A DNA stretch of 64,000 bases from Kaistella flava (ex Peng et al. 2021) (GCF_015191005.1 NZ_CP040442.1:1798001-1862000), one strand, 5' to 3'; shown: positions 1-9,374, counted from the stretch's first letter. The notes: generated by a model not told the origin, from the sequence alone. Translations and numbers: made by a program.

Positions 1-2077
1 TTTGATCAACATCTACAATTTTGTCGATATTATCAATTCCTTCCAATTTTTTGTACGGCAAAGGATCTTTTACCGCTCTGTAAAAATGCTGATTTAGAAT
101 TGGATACAAAGTTCCATTAATCAAAGAAGATTTTCCACTTCCCGAAATCCCCGTTACTACAACCAGTTTTCCCAAAGGAATTTCTAAATTCACATTCTTC
201 AGATTATTTCCCGTCGCACCTTTTAGAATTAGTGATTTACCATTTCCTTCTCTACGAACTTCCGGAACTTCGATTTTACGTTTTCCGGTCAGATAATCTG
301 CAGTGATCGTATCGGCATTTAATAAATCTTTCGGCTTTCCTTGCCAAAGAACTTCACCACCGAATTTTCCGGCGCGCGGACCAATATCCAAAACCTCATC
401 AGCCTCCATAATCATGTCTTTGTCGTGTTCAACAACGATTACAGAATTTCCGATATCGCGTAAATTTTTCAAAGAATCGATCAGTCTTTCGTTATCTCTT
501 TGATGCAAACCAATCGATGGCTCATCTAAAATATAAAGAACATTCACCAATTGCGAACCGATTTGTGTTGCCAACCGAATCCGTTGAGATTCCCCACCAG
601 AAAGGGTTCGTGAACTTCTGCTCAAACTCAGATAATCTAAACCGACATCGAGCAAAAACTGCAATCTGGTTTTGATTTCCTTCAGAATTTCGTGAGCGAT
701 TATTTTATTGTTTTTATTGAATTTATCTTCAACCTGAATCAACCATTCCTTTAAATCAAGAAGCGATAAAGCATTAATTTCTGCAATATTTTTTCCATCG
801 ATTTTAAAACTTAAACTCGCCGCTTGCAAACGCGCTCCATTACATTCCGGACAAACCTCTTCCGTGGTGAAATGACGTTCTAACAAAGTAGCATCGTAAC
901 TTTCTTTGTCATCGATCATATCATTAATTAAAGAAATCAGCCCATCAAAATTGACTTTAATTTTCTTATTAATGCCGGCGTGTTTTAAATCTTTATTGAT
1001 TTCTTTATGACAACCGTTGTAAATATAGTCGATTGCTTCTTCAGGAATATCTTTCATCGGTGTTGCCAACGAAAGTCCATAAATTTCTAAAATATTTTTA
1101 ATTTGACCCAGAATCCATTTGTTCGATTTAATATCTTCTAATGGAAGTAAACCACCTTGATTTATAGAAAGTTTTGGGTTTTCAACAAAATAATCGGTGT
1201 TTACTTTTTTCACTGTTCCCAATCCTTTGCAATACGGACAACTTCCTTTCGGAGAATTGAACGAAAACGTGTTCGGCTCCGGTAAAGCCAATGAATGTCC
1301 GGTATCGGCATCCATTAAATTTTTGGAGAAATATTCTATTTTATCACTTGCTAATTTCTGGATCCCAATTACTCCTTCGCCCATGTGCAAAGCAGTTTTC
1401 AGGGATTGTTCCATTCTGGCTTCAGAGGCACTTTCGCCGATAATCCAACGGTCGATAACAATATCGATATCGTGGGTTTTGTAGCGGTCGAGTTTTAAAT
1501 CATATTCGATATCCAGAATTTCGCCATCAATTCTCGCCTGGCCGTATCCTTTCTTGGCCATCTGAATAAAAAGTTCATGGTAATGTCCTTTACGAGAACT
1601 AACTACGGGCGCCAACAACATTACCTTTTCTCCTTTGTAATTGTTTTTCACGGCCTCTAAAATTTGCTCTTCGGTATAACTGACCAATCTTTGGCCGGTC
1701 GTTAACGAGTACGCATCTGAAACTCTGGCAAAAAGCAAACGTAAAAAGTCATATAATTCAGTCACCGTTCCAACTGTAGAACGCGGGTTTTTATTGGTCG
1801 TTTTCTGTTCGATGGCGATAACCGGCGAAAGTCCGTCGATTTTATCAACATCGGGTCTTTCTAAACCACCCAGAAATTGTCTGGCATACGCCGAAAAAGT
1901 TTCGATATATCTTCGCTGACCTTCCGCGAAAATCGTATCAAAAGCCAACGACGATTTACCACTCCCTGAAAGTCCGGTGATTACAACCAGTTCATTGCGG
2001 GGAATTTTGACATCGATATTTTTTAAGTTGTGTTCACGGGCTCCGTAAACTTCTATATATTCTTTAGGATCTTCCAT
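1..2077 (-). CDS. uvrA: UvrA, excinuclease ABC subunit A (3' end outside the window)
   Basis: This is the damage-recognition ATPase of UvrABC nucleotide-excision repair, acting on DNA in the cytoplasm. Reading the minus strand from the ATG at 2075-2077 gives an open frame of about 692 codons that runs off the left edge. It carries a first P-loop (GSGKS) followed by the hallmark [20 protein letters not shown] stretch, an ARQFLGG segment, a CPYC-x-G-x-G zinc-finger half near 1215-1245, an ABC signature/Walker B region with [12 protein letters not shown] near 500-540, and a second GSGKS P-loop near 120-145. Full-length UvrA is about 930-950 residues, so roughly a quarter is missing at the window edge rather than through mutation. 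A consensus promoter box lies 36 bp upstream. The gene stands alone, divergent from the SDR gene. Confidence 0.97.
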   Translation of the reverse strand, partial: MEDPKEYIEVYGAREHNLKNIDVKIPRNELVVITGLSGSGKSSLAFDTIFAEGQRRYIETFSAYARQFLGGLERPDVDKIDGLSPVIAIEQKTTNKNPRSTVGTVTELYDFLRLLFARVSDAYSLTTGQRLVSYTEEQILEAVKNNYKGEKVMLLAPVVSSRKGHYHELFIQMAKKGYGQARIDGEILDIEYDLKLDRYKTHDIDIVIDRWIIGESASEARMEQSLKTALHMGEGVIGIQKLASDKIEYFSKNLMDADTGHSLALPEPNTFSFNSPKGSCPYCKGLGTVKKVNTDYFVENPKLSINQGGLLPLEDIKSNKWILGQIKNILEIYGLSLATPMKDIPEEAIDYIYNGCHKEINKDLKHAGINKKIKVNFDGLISLINDMIDDKESYDATLLERHFTTEEVCPECNGARLQAASLSFKIDGKNIAEINALSLLDLKEWLIQVEDKFNKNNKIIAHEILKEIKTRLQFLLDVGLDYLSLSRSSRTLSGGESQRIRLATQIGSQLVNVLYILDEPSIGLHQRDNERLIDSLKNLRDIGNSVIVVEHDKDMIMEADEVLDIGPRAGKFGGEVLWQGKPKDLLNADTITADYLTGKRKIEVPEVRREGNGKSLILKGATGNNLKNVNLEIPLGKLVVVTGISGSGKSSLINGTLYPILNQHFYRAVKDPLPYKKLEGIDNIDKIVDVDQ

Positions 2078-2113
2078 TTTAAATTTTCCAAAATTTGAAT
2101 TTTTGGAATTCTG

Positions 2114-2121
2114 CAAAAATA
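2114..2121 (-). promoter_or_regulatory. -7 promoter box of uvrA
   Basis: The minus strand reads TATTTTTG, an exact match to the Bacteroidota sigma-factor -7 consensus TANNTTTG, 36 bp upstream of the uvrA ATG. A clear -33 element was not distinguished in the A/T-rich flank. Confidence 0.65.
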
Positions 2122-2192
2122 CGGATTTTTTAGAGGATAATAAGGTAAGAATTCGAAGTTGTATTTTAACTCAACTTAAAAGAGGACTGATG

Positions 2193-2337
2193 TAAAAATA
2201 CCGGAATATGATTATCAACTGAAGTTGATCTTGCAGAATTCTTGACGCTTCAACCTATCAAAAACATTGCCGAAAAAGACTCTTTTAATTTAAATTCTTC
2301 TGGTGAAAAAATAAAATTATTCCATTTGAACATGTAA
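2193..2337 (+). pseudogene. Decayed 5' fragment of fhs (leader plus first ~40 codons)
   Basis: The leader AAAAATACCGGAATATGA closely matches the leader of the intact fhs gene at 3433-3450. The codons that follow translate to TEVDLAEFLTLQPIKNIAEK, which aligns with TDLEIAESADIQLIKNIADK at residues 5-24 of Fhs. The distance from the ATG (2208) to the aligned codons is 10 nt here against 12 nt in fhs, so the start codon is out of frame and quickly meets a stop. The aligned frame ends at a TAA at 2335-2337. This is therefore a broken partial copy, lying just upstream of the SDR gene that separates it from intact fhs. The similarity was found by eye; beyond about codon 25 it becomes weak. Confidence 0.75.
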
Positions 2338-2464
2338 GTCCGCCTTTCCAGCATTTCTTAAAAGACGATCATTCATTACCTTTACTTAAATAAAAAACCA
2401 ACTATTTGCAATGAAAAAGCATCTATTATAGTTGGAGAAATAATCATTTAAAAGTTAAAAAGTT

Positions 2465-3211
2465 ATGGAAAATTTAAAAGGACAAGTCGTAATCGTAACA
2501 GGTGGAGCGTCGGGAATTGGCGGTGCTTTAACATCGGTTCTCGTAAAACGTGGCGCCTCGGTAGTTGCTGTAGACATCAACGAAGAAGCCGGACAAAATA
2601 AAGTAAAAGAAAGTCCGCAAAACATTGCATTCCTAAACGGTGACGTATCCAAAGAATCCGTGGCAGAAGAAGCAGTAAAGTTGGCGGTTTCAAAATTTGG
2701 AAAACTAACGGGATTAGTCAACAACGCACACGCTTCTCGCCAAAAACCTTTGATGGAATTGACGGCAGATGACTGGGCTTTATCTTTTGGAACTGGATTT
2801 AATGCAACCCTTCATTTTATGAAAGCCGCCTATGCTGAATTAAAAAAATCAAAAGGCTCGGTGGTCAATTTCGGATCCGGTGCCGCCCTGAATGGCCAGG
2901 CTACGCAGGCAAGTTACGCCGCTGCCAAAGAAGCGATTCGAGGTTTGAGCCGTGTTGCCGCGACGGAATGGGGAAAAGATAATATTCGGGTTAATGTCGT
3001 TTGCCCACTGGCTTTAACTGAAGGTGTTATTAAATGGCGAGAAAGCAGTCCGGAGCAGTATAAGCAAATTGCCGATCATATTCCGTTGAGTCATTTCGGA
3101 GACCCTGAAAACGATATCGCACCAATTGTGGCTTTTCTATTGAGCGACGACAGTCAGTATATGACAGGTCAGACCATTATGGCAGATGGCGGCGATATTA
3201 AATTAAGATAA
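2465..3211 (+). CDS. SDR family NAD(P)-dependent oxidoreductase
   Basis: A classical short-chain dehydrogenase/reductase of 248 residues, the usual length for the family. Visible motifs are the Rossmann TGGASGIGG at residues 12-20, an NNAH variant of the NNAG motif at 86-89, the catalytic serine near residue 138, and the YxxxK pair Tyr151/Lys155. The C-terminal GQTIMADGG is the typical SDR ending. The substrate cannot be deduced; the enzyme is cytosolic and probably acts on a small alcohol or ketone. It lies between a decayed fhs fragment and intact fhs, which suggests it was inserted there. There is no obvious operon partner, and the start is the only ATG close to the conserved N-terminus. 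Confidence 0.93.
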   Translation: MENLKGQVVIVTGGASGIGGALTSVLVKRGASVVAVDINEEAGQNKVKESPQNIAFLNGDVSKESVAEEAVKLAVSKFGKLTGLVNNAHASRQKPLMELTADDWALSFGTGFNATLHFMKAAYAELKKSKGSVVNFGSGAALNGQATQASYAAAKEAIRGLSRVAATEWGKDNIRVNVVCPLALTEGVIKWRESSPEQYKQIADHIPLSHFGDPENDIAPIVAFLLSDDSQYMTGQTIMADGGDIKLR

Positions 3212-3416
3212 ATAGTTTTTAAAGTTTTCCAAGGTCTAATGGACGGCGGAAATGCGAAAAAAGTATCCGAAAATCAGAAAATATTTAGTTGTTTCTGTCT
3301 GAATAAAATTTTGCTAAAGAATAGTTAATCGAAAGATTTTCTATTCTTTTTTGGTAAAAAACAGAACTACTGATATAAAGCATGAATAAAAAATTGATTT
3401 AAAATTTGATTTCCAC

Positions 3417-3424
3417 TAAATTTG
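3417..3424 (+). promoter_or_regulatory. -7 promoter box of fhs
   Basis: TAAATTTG matches TANNTTTG exactly and lies 22 bp upstream of the fhs ATG at 3447. The leader between them, with AAAAATACCAGAATATGA, is the part duplicated near 2193. Confidence 0.7.
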
Positions 3425-3446
3425 AGTGAATTAAAAATACCAGAAT

Positions 3447-5123
3447 ATGAGTTTCCCTACCGATCTAGAAATTGCAGAATCCGCCGACATTCAATTGATC
3501 AAAAATATTGCTGATAAAGTAGGCATTGATCATGATGACCTGGAATATTACGGAAAGTACAAAGCCAAAATACCTTTAAAATATATCGATGAAGAAAAGA
3601 TTAAAAAAGCAAAACTTATTTTAGTTACTGCCATTAATCCAACTCCGGCCGGTGAAGGAAAAACCACCGTTTCTGTTGGTTTGAATGACGGTTTATGTAA
3701 GATTGGTAAAAAATCAATTGCGGTTTTACGTGAACCTTCACTTGGGCCGGTTTTCGGTGTTAAAGGTGGCGCTGCCGGTGGCGGTTATGCGCAACTCATT
3801 CCTATGGTTGATATTAACCTCCATTTTACGGGAGATTTTTCAGCGATTGAAAAGGCGAACAACTTACTTTCTGCGTTGATTGATAATAATTTACAAAACA
3901 AAGTATACTCTTTAAATATTGATCCAAGAACCATCGTTTGGAAGCGCGTGATGGATATGAATGACCGTTCCTTGCGAAATATTGTCGTTGGATTAGGTGG
4001 CTCCAATAACGGAATTACGCGGGAAGAAGGTTTCAATATTACGCCGGCGAGTGAAGTGATGGCGATCTTATGTTTAAGCAATGACTTCGAAGATTTGAAA
4101 AATAGATTAGGAAATATTTTCGTGGGTTATACTTTTGACAAAAAACCAATTTTCGCGCGAGATTTAAAAGCAGAAAATGCGATGGCGATTTTATTAAAAG
4201 ATGCCATTAAACCAAATCTGGTTCAGACTTTAGAAGGAAATCCGGCGATTCTTCACGGTGGACCTTTTGCGAATATTGCGCAAGGAACCAATACGATTAT
4301 CGCTACAAAAACAGGACTTTCTCTCGCAGATTACGTTGTTACAGAAGCGGGATTCGGAGCCGATCTCGGTGCTGAAAAATTCCTGCATATCAAATGTCAT
4401 TACGGAAAAATGAAACCTGACGCTTACGTGATTGTCGCTACCATTCGTGCTTTGCGTTATCATGGTGGGGCGAAAAAAGGAGAATATGAACATCCTAATT
4501 TAGAATGTCTGAAAAATGGATTTGAAAATCTGGAAAAACATATTGAAAACGCACTGAAATTTGGAATGCAGCCAATTGTTGCCATTAATCATTTTGCAAC
4601 AGATTCTCAGGAAGAGATTGAATTTTTAATAAGTGCCTGTGCAAAACTAAATGTAAAAGCAATTGTGGCAGATGAGTTTACAAAAGGAGGTGACGGAATG
4701 ATCGACCTGGCCGAGGAAGTTGTTCGCTGTGCGGCTCATTGTGGCAACGACTTCAAACCATTATATAATGTTGAAGATTCTGTGGAACATAAAATTGAAA
4801 CCATTGCGAAAGAAGTTTACGGCGCAGAAAGTGTGGTTTATTCCCAGAAAGCAAAAAATCAACTGAAAACTATTTACGATTTAAATTTTGACAAACTGCC
4901 TATCTGCATGGCCAAAACTCAGAAATCTTTAAGCGACGACGAAACTAAAATCGGGCGACCTTCGAATTTCAAAATTACGGTTCGTGAATTTGAATTTGCT
5001 GCCGGTGCGGGATTCATCATTCCGGTTTTAGGTGACATGATGAGAATGCCGGGATTGCCTAATGTTCCCGCTGCGGAAGGAATGCACATCGATAAAAATG
5101 GAAAAATTACGGGATTAAGTTAA
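3447..5123 (+). CDS. fhs: Formate--tetrahydrofolate ligase
   Basis: The enzyme makes 10-formyltetrahydrofolate from formate, ATP and tetrahydrofolate, feeding one-carbon units to purine and formyl-Met-tRNA synthesis. The 558-residue length is typical. It shows the family P-loop TPAGEGKTT around residues 66-74, followed by REPSLGPVFGVKGGAAGGGY, the KPTxVQTLEGxPAxxHGGPF-like segment, and the conserved C-terminal AGAGFIIPVLGDMMRMPGLP. A -7 box 22 bp upstream supports the start. The gene is single, ends before a bidirectional terminator, and has a decayed copy of its own 5' end 1.2 kb upstream. The purine genes farther along the window are metabolically linked but not in the same transcription unit. 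Confidence 0.98.
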   Translation: MSFPTDLEIAESADIQLIKNIADKVGIDHDDLEYYGKYKAKIPLKYIDEEKIKKAKLILVTAINPTPAGEGKTTVSVGLNDGLCKIGKKSIAVLREPSLGPVFGVKGGAAGGGYAQLIPMVDINLHFTGDFSAIEKANNLLSALIDNNLQNKVYSLNIDPRTIVWKRVMDMNDRSLRNIVVGLGGSNNGITREEGFNITPASEVMAILCLSNDFEDLKNRLGNIFVGYTFDKKPIFARDLKAENAMAILLKDAIKPNLVQTLEGNPAILHGGPFANIAQGTNTIIATKTGLSLADYVVTEAGFGADLGAEKFLHIKCHYGKMKPDAYVIVATIRALRYHGGAKKGEYEHPNLECLKNGFENLEKHIENALKFGMQPIVAINHFATDSQEEIEFLISACAKLNVKAIVADEFTKGGDGMIDLAEEVVRCAAHCGNDFKPLYNVEDSVEHKIETIAKEVYGAESVVYSQKAKNQLKTIYDLNFDKLPICMAKTQKSLSDDETKIGRPSNFKITVREFEFAAGAGFIIPVLGDMMRMPGLPNVPAAEGMHIDKNGKITGLS

Positions 5124-5192
5124 AAACCAGAACTATCAAAAATTGACAGATTTCCCTTGAATGTAAAACTGATTTTGTTTCCAGCCTGAATT

Positions 5193-5280
5193 GCGCCCCG
5201 GATTGCAACGGAAATCCCGGAACAAGCGCAGGGAAAGCAAAGGCGTGAGGAATTGCAGTGGAAAGCCGGAAATGTGCGCC
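5193..5280. repeat. Dispersed palindromic intergenic repeat, family 1, copy a
   Basis: The element starts GCGCCCCGGATTGCAACGG and ends GTGGAAAGCCGGAAATGTGCGC, so its ends are imperfect inverted copies flanking AAATCCC and GAGGAATT halves. The same architecture recurs at 9918, 12903, 18070, 43142, 44587, 52608 and 56812. It lies between fhs and the tRNA terminator and codes for nothing visible. Confidence 0.7.
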
Positions 5281-5282
5281 AT

Positions 5283-5319
5283 AAAAAAAAGAGTTACAAA
5301 TTAATGCAACTCTTTTTTT
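5283..5319. terminator. Bidirectional intrinsic terminator between fhs and tRNA-Ala
   Basis: GAGTTACA and TGCAACTC form a stem, flanked by an A-tract on the left and a T-tract on the right. It can therefore end both the plus-strand fhs transcript and the minus-strand tRNA transcript. Confidence 0.8.
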
Positions 5320-5320
5320 G

Positions 5321-5394
5321 TGGAGGATATCGGGATCGAACCGACCACCTCTTGACTGCCAGTCAAACGCTCTAGCCAGATGAGCTAATCCCCC
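5321..5394 (-). tRNA. tRNA-Ala (anticodon GGC)
   Basis: The minus strand folds into a 74-nt cloverleaf without an encoded CCA. The acceptor stem GGGGGAT/ATCCTCC has one G-T pair and discriminator A. The D arm begins TTAGCTCA, the anticodon loop is CTGGCAG with anticodon GGC (reads GCC/GCU), and the T arm contains GGTTCGATCC. A bidirectional terminator follows it. Confidence 0.95.
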
Positions 5395-5477
5395 ATTTTG
5401 GGTGCTGAATTTTACGATGTAAATTTCAGATTTGCAATGATACAAATTTTTGTGATTTAAAAGCAAAATTTTGGGCT

Positions 5478-6269
5478 TTATTTTTTCTCGGCGACGAGAG
5501 AGTAAACGAGCGGTATTTTATTTCCAAACTGGGGAATTTGATATTTTCCTTTTTCGATTTCTTCCATATGGCGGAAACATGGATACGGCGACCAATTGTA
5601 TTCCTGAAAAGATTGCAGTTGCAGATTTTCATCTAACAGACTGGTCAGAACTTCGGACAGGGAATGATTCCAACTTACTTCTTCATTGGCCAAATCTGCA
5701 GTTCGGTCGGCATAAGTTCCATCGTTGGTTTCTATAATCTGTTGATCATTAAAATAACTGTATTGCACAAAAGTGAAATCATTATCGTACATCCAAACGA
5801 CCGGATGAAATTCCACGAAGATTAATTTGCCGCCGGGTTTTAGGAATTTTGAAATGACTTCGGCCCATTTCTGTAAGTCGGGAAGCCAACCAATTGTTCC
5901 GTAAGTCGTATAAACAATATCGAATTTGTCATGCAAAACATTAGGTAAATCGTAAACATCTGAAACAATGAATTCGGTATCTGTTCCGCATTTCTTGGCT
6001 AAATCTTTTGCTGCTTCAATGGATTTATCTGACAAATCGATTCCTGTAACTTTTGCTCCCAATCGAGAAAGTGAAATAGAATCCTGTCCGAAATGACATT
6101 GAAGATGCAAGATTTTTTTATCTTTAATATCTCCTAAAAGATCTAATTCAATTGAGTTTAAAGAAGTTCGGCCTTTTAAAAACTCGTCTACAAAATAGAA
6201 ATCAGACTTTAAATGCGAATCGACTTTTGCATTCCATAATTTGCGATTGATGTCGAGATAGTTTTCCAT
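5478..6269 (-). CDS. Class I SAM-dependent methyltransferase
   Basis: A 263-residue methyltransferase of unknown substrate. It has the class I Rossmann core: motif I reads LHLQCHFGQDSISLSRLGA, with the acidic post-I residue in TGIDLSDKSIEAA, followed by a FDIVYTTYGTIGWL motif IV. The ATG at 6269 is chosen because it forms a TAATG overlap with the stop of the upstream EamA gene, implying translational coupling. A longer reading from 6332 would bury 21 codons in that gene. Relatives are often annotated ubiquinone/menaquinone-type methyltransferases, but nothing here fixes a small-molecule substrate. Confidence 0.9.
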   Translation of the reverse strand: MENYLDINRKLWNAKVDSHLKSDFYFVDEFLKGRTSLNSIELDLLGDIKDKKILHLQCHFGQDSISLSRLGAKVTGIDLSDKSIEAAKDLAKKCGTDTEFIVSDVYDLPNVLHDKFDIVYTTYGTIGWLPDLQKWAEVISKFLKPGGKLIFVEFHPVVWMYDNDFTFVQYSYFNDQQIIETNDGTYADRTADLANEEVSWNHSLSEVLTSLLDENLQLQSFQEYNWSPYPCFRHMEEIEKGKYQIPQFGNKIPLVYSLVAEKK

Positions 6270-6685
6270 TATTTCCAAATTAAAAATAGAGTTCCAGCGA
6301 TTATTAATGATGCTCCAACTGCTGTTTTCCAAGTTAAAGTTTCTCCTAAAAAAATCACTGCAAAAATAATGGTCAAAGCCAAACTGAGTTTATCGATGCC
6401 GGCAACTTTTGAAACTTCGCCCATTTGTAATGCTTTAAAATAGAAGATCCAGGAAAATCCGGTTGCAAATCCTGAGATGGTAAGAAAAATCCAGTTTCTT
6501 GAAGATAATTCGCCGATTGCTTTATATTCATTTCGGAAGAAAACAATCATCCAAATCATGACTAAAACAACAACTGTTCGAATGGCAGTCGCCAAATTCG
6601 AGTTTACATTTTCTACGCCGACTTTAGCGAAAATCGCAGTTAGTGCAGCAAAGAAAGCCGATAATAAAGCGTAAATCCACCACAT
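6269..6685 (-). CDS. EamA-family membrane transporter, half-size
   Basis: A 138-residue integral membrane protein with about five hydrophobic helices and no soluble domain. It matches one EamA repeat of the drug/metabolite transporter superfamily, with the typical C-terminal GETLTWKTAVGASLIIAGTL segment. Full-size DMT transporters have two such repeats, so this protein would be expected to dimerise, as small multidrug resistance proteins do. Its stop overlaps the methyltransferase start by one base (TAATG), so both probably come from one mRNA. The substrate is unknown. Confidence 0.88.
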   Translation of the reverse strand: MWWIYALLSAFFAALTAIFAKVGVENVNSNLATAIRTVVVLVMIWMIVFFRNEYKAIGELSSRNWIFLTISGFATGFSWIFYFKALQMGEVSKVAGIDKLSLALTIIFAVIFLGETLTWKTAVGASLIIAGTLFLIWK

Positions 6686-6757
6686 TTTTTTGAGAGTTTA
6701 ATTCTTCTGAATACGTTCTAACTGTATAATATTGAGCGGCTTAAATTATCATTCAGC

Positions 6758-6790
6758 AACCGTGTCAAGGTTTTAAACCTTGACACGGTT
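6758..6790. repeat. Perfect 33-bp palindrome (16-bp arms, 1-nt centre)
   Basis: AACCGTGTCAAGGTTT is followed after a single T by its exact reverse complement. It lies between the hisS stop and the EamA start. Related sequences built on TTGACAAGGTT occur at 61794 and 62999, so this is one of a dispersed set rather than a unique operator. It could also fold as a terminator-like stem for hisS, but there is no long T-tract. Confidence 0.75.
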
Positions 6791-6799
6791 AATTGTTCA

Positions 6800-8149
6800 C
6801 TATCCCAAAAACTCTTCTGTCGTCTGAATAATCTGTTCACCCGTTTTCAAATTCTTAACGGTAATTTTTCCTTCAGAAATTTCTTGTTCACCGTAGAAAA
6901 CTAAGTTAGGAATTCCTTTCTTTTCAGCGTAGGTAAATTGTTTTTTCAATTTTGCAGATTCCGGATAGAGTTCTGCAGAAATTCCGTTTGCTCTAAGTTG
7001 ACCAATAATTTTCATCGCGGCCAAAGATTCGTTTTCACCATAATTGGCAAAAAGATATTGAACGGTATTTACAGAATCTTCAGGAAACAATCCCAGTTCT
7101 TCCATCACCAAATAAATTCGGTCCAGACCAAAAGAAACTCCAATTCCCGGAATATTTTTCACGCCGAAAACTTCGGTTAAGTTGTCATAACGACCGCCGC
7201 CGCCAATGGAACCCATGGCAACATCTGTGGCTTTCACTTCGAAAATGGCGCCGGTGTAATAATCGAGTCCTCTGGCTAAAGTGATATCAAATTTTAAACT
7301 TTCTTCGGAAATTCCTAATTCAAGAGATTTCGTCAGAACAAATTCCAACTCTTCTACTCCACTCGTTCCGATTTCATTTCCTTTAAATTTCTCTTTTAAC
7401 TGTGCTAAATTCTCAAGAGCATTTTCACTTTGAGTAAAGAGAAAATCTAATTTATTGAATGATTCCTGATTGATGTTTTTTTCTAGAAGTTCTTTAACAA
7501 CGCCTTCTTTACCAATTTTATCGAGTTTGTCAAGGGCGACGGTGAAATCAATTAGTTGATCAGAAATTCCGGCAAATTCTGCTAAACCGGAAAGAATTTT
7601 TCTGTTGTTTAAATGAAGTACAACCTTAACATTTAATTCTGCAAAAGACTTTAAATATAATTGAACCAATTCTACTTCCTGCCACAAACTTACACTTCCT
7701 ACGACATCAGCATCACATTGATAAAATTCACGGTAACGCCCTTTCTGTGGACGATCCGCGCGCCAAACCGGCTGGATTTGATACCGCTTAAAAGGGAAAG
7801 TCATTTGTCCGTGGTTCATGGCAACATATCTTGCAAAAGGAACGGTTAAGTCGTAACGTAGCGCCTTTTCCGAAATCTGCGAAATCAGTTTCTGCGAATT
7901 TTTAGCCGACCAATCTTCGTCTTTTGTCTTCGAAGCATAATCACCGGAATTCAAAATCTTAAAAATCAAACGATCTCCTTCTTCACCATATTTTCCGGTT
8001 AAAGTAGAAAGGTTTTCGAAACTTGGAGTTTCTAATGGTTGAAAACCAAACAATTCAAAATTCTTTTGTAAAATATTGATGATAAATTTTCTTCTGTAAA
8101 CTTCTTCGGCGGAAAAATCTCGGGTTCCTTTTGCTAAACTTGGCTTCAT
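6800..8149 (-). CDS. hisS: Histidyl-tRNA synthetase
   Basis: This class II aminoacyl-tRNA synthetase charges tRNA-His in the cytosol. The 449 residues contain the class II motif 2 region ([20 protein letters not shown]), the HisRS-specific [15 protein letters not shown], and motif 3 [12 protein letters not shown]-terminal anticodon-binding domain begins around residue 350. The N-terminal KGTRDF is the standard HisRS opening and fixes the start. A -7 box lies 64 bp upstream with a short tandem repeat in the leader, and a perfect palindrome follows the stop. Confidence 0.98.
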   Translation of the reverse strand: MKPSLAKGTRDFSAEEVYRRKFIINILQKNFELFGFQPLETPSFENLSTLTGKYGEEGDRLIFKILNSGDYASKTKDEDWSAKNSQKLISQISEKALRYDLTVPFARYVAMNHGQMTFPFKRYQIQPVWRADRPQKGRYREFYQCDADVVGSVSLWQEVELVQLYLKSFAELNVKVVLHLNNRKILSGLAEFAGISDQLIDFTVALDKLDKIGKEGVVKELLEKNINQESFNKLDFLFTQSENALENLAQLKEKFKGNEIGTSGVEELEFVLTKSLELGISEESLKFDITLARGLDYYTGAIFEVKATDVAMGSIGGGGRYDNLTEVFGVKNIPGIGVSFGLDRIYLVMEELGLFPEDSVNTVQYLFANYGENESLAAMKIIGQLRANGISAELYPESAKLKKQFTYAEKKGIPNLVFYGEQEISEGKITVKNLKTGEQIIQTTEEFLG

Positions 8150-8153
8150 AGTT

Positions 8154-8185
8154 ATGGGTAATGAATAATAAGTAATGAGTAATTA
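8154..8185. repeat. Short tandem repeat in the hisS leader
   Basis: Degenerate tandem units of the form (G)GTAATGARTAAT run through the region between the hisS start and its promoter box. A longer version of the same array lies between purN and purM at 21831-21883. Confidence 0.6.
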
Positions 8186-8212
8186 TGCTGGCAATATACT
8201 TTTGTCAGTCTG

Positions 8213-8220
8213 CAAAAATA
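8213..8220 (-). promoter_or_regulatory. -7 promoter box of hisS
   Basis: The minus strand reads TATTTTTG, an exact TANNTTTG match, 64 bp before the hisS ATG and followed by the same GCAGA seen after the uvrA box. Confidence 0.55.
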
Positions 8221-8241
8221 CAAAATTATTAATCTAAGTTC

Positions 8242-8724
8242 CTAAAGATGCTTGATCATCCAAAGGTTGCAGCCGCTATGTCCTGAATTGCCTAATGGTT
8301 TTTCCAGGTAAGTAAAACCTTGCTTTTCATAGATGGAAACTGCGGTAGAAAATTCGGGTAAACTTTCTATATAAATTGATTGATAACCTGACTTTTTTGC
8401 AAACTCAATACTTTCTTCCATTAACTTTTTACCCAAACCTTTTCCTCGAAAATCTTTAGCGATGTAAAATTTAACAAGTTCGCCACATCTTTCTGGTAAA
8501 CCTTCGGTTGGAAAAATGCCACAGCAACCACATAATTCTCCATCTACTTCGGCTACGAACAATGCTGAATTTTCTTCTTTAAACAATTCTGATAAATGAT
8601 CTGTTGTTGGATCGTCATAAACAGTTCCTTGGGTAGCAACATTAAAATCATGAAAGCAACTGCGTATTATTGTTGCTAACAATTTATTATCTGACTGCTG
8701 AATTTTTCTAATATTAATTTCCAT
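8242..8724 (-). CDS. GNAT family N-acetyltransferase
   Basis: A 160-residue Gcn5-related acetyltransferase that would transfer acetyl from acetyl-CoA to an amine. The acetyl-CoA-binding motif A is clear as FRGKGLGKKLMEES (residues around 93-106), preceded by the VKFYIAKD beta strand and followed by the IYESLPEFSTAVSIYEKQGF motif B region. The length is normal and the start is the only ATG before the conserved first strand (MEINIRKIQQSD). The acceptor cannot be inferred. It lies alone between hisS and the HRDC gene, all on the minus strand. Confidence 0.9.
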   Translation of the reverse strand: MEINIRKIQQSDNKLLATIIRSCFHDFNVATQGTVYDDPTTDHLSELFKEENSALFVAEVDGELCGCCGIFPTEGLPERCGELVKFYIAKDFRGKGLGKKLMEESIEFAKKSGYQSIYIESLPEFSTAVSIYEKQGFTYLEKPLGNSGHSGCNLWMIKHL

Positions 8725-8793
8725 TTTATAAATTTAAAAAAACTTGATGAATTATTACCATTATAAAATATCGCTAGTTTTAATTTACCAATC

Positions 8794-8820
8794 AAAAAAC
8801 CGAAGAAAAATTTCTTCGGC
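8794..8820 (-). terminator. Intrinsic terminator downstream of the HRDC gene
   Basis: CCGAAGAAAAATTTCTTCGG forms a perfect stem and is followed on the minus strand by TTTTTT. Confidence 0.85.
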
Positions 8821-8849
8821 TTTTGTGAAAATATATAGAGTTTGTGTTT

Positions 8850-9296
8850 TTAAACCGTTTCTAAAATCTCAATGATTTCTTCACCGTAATTTTCAATTTT
8901 ATATTTACCGAAACCTTTGATGTCCAGCAACTCTTCTTTTTTCGCAGGTTTATATTTTGCAATCGAAAAAAGTTCTTTGTTGGTAGCAATCAAATACACA
9001 GGCAAACTTTTTTCTCTCGCTTTTTCGGAACGCCATAATTTCAGCGAATCCATAATTTTCATTTCATCCTGACTGAGTTCTTCTTGCGCAGCACTATATT
9101 TTTCGGGCTTTGCTTCGTTGACCTGTATTTTCAACTCTTCGAAATAAAGAACAACCGACCAATAACTTTCGTCCTCTTTCACAAAGGCAGTTTCGTATTT
9201 TAAAACATTATTTTCCTGTAGAAAACGATCGAGCGCTTTTTGGTCAGCGTAAATAAATTCGTCTGACAATCGTATTTTAAATATTTGAATTTTCAT
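8850..9296 (-). CDS. HRDC domain-containing protein
   Basis: A 148-residue protein whose second half is an HRDC fold: LKLWRSEKAREKSLPVYLIA, then the helix FSIAKYKPAKKEELLDIKGFG, then YGEEIIEIL. HRDC modules bind nucleic acid in RecQ helicases and RNase D. Here no helicase or nuclease domain is attached, so this is a stand-alone accessory protein. The first 70 residues (KIQIFKIRLSD) resemble the N-terminal portion seen in other Bacteroidota HRDC proteins but are otherwise unassigned. It sits directly downstream of ssb, separated by a terminator-like hairpin, so a DNA-related role is plausible but unproven. Confidence 0.85.
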   Translation of the reverse strand: MKIQIFKIRLSDEFIYADQKALDRFLQENNVLKYETAFVKEDESYWSVVLYFEELKIQVNEAKPEKYSAAQEELSQDEMKIMDSLKLWRSEKAREKSLPVYLIATNKELFSIAKYKPAKKEELLDIKGFGKYKIENYGEEIIEILETV

Positions 9297-9326
9297 GGTT
9301 TTTAGTTTTTAGTTTTAATTTAAAAA

Positions 9327-9366
9327 TGAAAAGCAAGCCGAATCCCATGGGATAAAATCCGGCTTA
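9327..9366 (-). terminator. Putative terminator downstream of ssb
   Basis: On the minus strand AAGCCGGA and TCGGCTT pair around an inner ATCCCATGGGAT palindrome, and the hairpin is followed by GCTTTTC. It ends just after the ssb stop at 9375. Confidence 0.6.
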
Positions 9367-9374
9367 CTACCCAC

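Noticed and set aside
5107..5466. Open frame of 119 codons on the minus strand over the tRNA region
   Set aside because: It reads through tRNA-Ala, the terminator and a dispersed repeat, and has no family-like motif; the frame is a by-product.
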